The notes beneath the pieces are model-generated. The model ran no database searches. It was given only the letters and a program-made list of their open reading frames with translations, and had not been told where the DNA came from. From Oxyruncus cristatus (taxonomy: Eukaryota; Chordata; Aves; Passeriformes; Cotingidae), in contig VXAY01001953.1 of NCBI GenBank assembly GCA_013399855.1, positions 583,222-647,221 on the forward strand: a stretch of DNA of 64,000 bases, in the 5' to 3' direction. Below are positions 62,262-64,000 of this stretch, piece by piece (position 1 is the first letter of the stretch; every line of letters begins with the position of its first letter). Made by a program: the position numbers and the translations under genes.

Positions 62262-64000
62262 GGTAATTGTGGTTTCCCGTGTGGATTACAGATGTGAAAT
62301 CCAAACATTCCGATTTATATATAGAAAGTTCCACAGTTTAACTAAACCAGAATGTTCTTTGTCCAGGTAATACCGGAATCCCCCCAGTGACTTACCTTTA
62401 TGCAGTCTCTTAGCTCATGAGATGGAAGTCCCATCTGACTGGGATTTTTTTCTATAATAATTATTCCTGTTCAGTCAACATAAATAATTCTATTCAAATT
62501 TCATTTTCCAGACAGTTCACCATCGTTAAAAGCAACTTGTGTTTGTTTGTTTGTTTAGGGAAAGGTGAGTCTAGATTTTCCCTGTAATTCATATAATGAA
62601 CCCTCTGATTATAGTCATGTATGTGGTTCACATAGCCAAGTAAGACATCGTGGCTTGCGTGAATCAGCTGCATCTTATTTGGCTGTGTAATCTTATTCAG
62701 TACTTCAGCTGTGCTTTTATGCTTCTCTCATGATGTTATGAATATTTGTTACTCATCATAGTCCTTCAGATCCCCCATTTCATAGGTGGAGAGAGTGAAG
62801 TGCAGAAAGTAAAGCTTTCAGTTAGTAAGAGAAGGAAAATACATAGAAGATTTTTGCCGGATTTCCTGAAGTACAGTAGTCAAAAATTCTAGTGGAGCAA
62901 TTGCTACTACTGAACGCAACCTAATTTATCTGAAATAACTTAACAATATATTTTATTATATACCTTTTCTAGAAGTAAAAATATTGAATTCTGTTGTTTC
63001 ATCCACAGTCAGATGTACTGTTGGTGTCCAACCGTGGCTGTTCTTTCACCTTTGCCATCATTCTGTTCAACTAGAGTTTCTTTGATGCTGAAAAAGAAGG
63101 AAAACAAACAGAAAAGCCAAACTAAGAAACCCCAAACAAACAAACAAAAGGTTTCTTTCCTTCAGAGGAGCAAAAATAGATTGCAGCTGATCCCCACCAA
63201 TTACTCTTATTGAAAGCTTGGCTTTTTAAAATTGCTAAAAAAATAACTTTTATGAGAGCAAACTCTATCACACTCTGCATGATGATGGGGAAGCCCAAAT
63301 TTAGGCATGCTACATTTTGGACCTCTCTCAAATGATCTGTTTCTCATCCTTATTTACTTCATTATATGACTCAACTCATTAAACATTTCAGGCTCAAGTT
63401 AGGTCCAAGAGAAAGTGTTTCTATCTTGCCAGGGAATCCTGTGATAGAATTCTATTATCCACCACACTCGTAAACAGGGACTTCCTCCTACTCGATTCTG
63501 AGTAATAATTTGAAAGTGAGACCTTGGTATTCCCTCTGAATGACTGCGCTGAACTTGTGGTTCAGGATGAATCACTTGTGCAGTAGGTACACTATGGAGA
63601 GGGCAAATTGTGCTGTAATCGATTTTTATTTTGTAGCTGGACTCCATATTTTCCACTCAGTCCATTTGCTTCATCAGCATTGATTCAAACTGCCAGCAAA
63701 CCACACCCTTTTCAAAAATTATTTCAGGAAGAAGAGGCTGAACAAACATGGCCATTCATTTTCCTCAGGACAAATTGCCTCGTATTAACATTCAGAGGAT
63801 GCTCTCATAAAGAAGACTTGAGATTTTGTAATTTTTTATTCATTAGTGATAAAGTCACTGCACCTGCTATGTGATGGAAATTACACCAAGTTCATATAGT
63901 TTCTAGCCTCCTCCAAGCAATGTTTTTACAGACCTTCTCTGGAACTTTTCCATTTTCATCTCCTGGATTCTTTCTGTTTCCAGATGAAAGACCAGTAGCT
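62262..64000. other. Unique sequence, right end
   Basis: No gene recognised. (GTTT)n lies at about 62541-62559 and an AACCCC/CAAA-rich run at about 63124-63149. The open frames at 63399-63656 (-) and 63608-63874 (+) are under 90 codons without known domains. Confidence 0.55.

Overview
The window is bird nuclear DNA, very probably from a songbird or other passerine. The bird call rests on several 5'-truncated CR1 LINEs with the avian 3' tail (ATTCTATG units) at about 9.6, 11.8, 52.5, 55.3 and 61.3 kb. The passerine call rests on a tRNA-Ile/CR1 composite SINE of the TguSINE1 type near 12.5 kb and on a solo endogenous-retrovirus LTR near 40.2-40.8 kb. Family names come from pattern memory; no database was searched. 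The sequence is AT-rich, rich in A/T homopolymers and has one 11-N assembly gap at 42845.

I recognise no protein-coding gene. The longest open frames (183, 161, 131 and 128 codons) have no recognisable domain and are about what chance gives in 64 kb of six-frame AT-rich DNA. This looks like a large intron or gene desert. There are a few exon-like intervals with good splice signals: 76-124, 37937-37968, 41972-42028, 50400-50494 and 56585-56636 on +, and 49435-49589 on -. Three of the + intervals join in phase into a 43-codon ORF that starts at an ATG just after a 160-bp polypyrimidine tract. This is a hypothesis and not a gene call.

Layout: 1-9.6 kb is unique sequence with possible conserved non-coding blocks. 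9.6-12.7 kb is a small repeat cluster (CR1, CR1 with an internal deletion, SINE). 12.7-37.7 kb is unique sequence with one possible old LTR at 19.75 kb. 37.7-42.1 kb holds the pyrimidine tract, two candidate exons and the solo LTR. 42.8-50.1 kb holds the gap, an AT-rich block rich in homeodomain-like sites and a compound TA/CA/CG microsatellite. 52.5-55.4 kb has two inverted CR1 3' ends and a T-rich/A-rich inverted pair. 61.3-62.3 kb is the longest CR1, with a dead reverse-transcriptase reading frame.

I found no CRISPR, operon, functional RNA gene or previously undescribed system. The most checkable leads are the in-phase candidate exons, the CR1 deletion allele, the SINE and its diagnostic value for lineage, and several perfect short palindromes.
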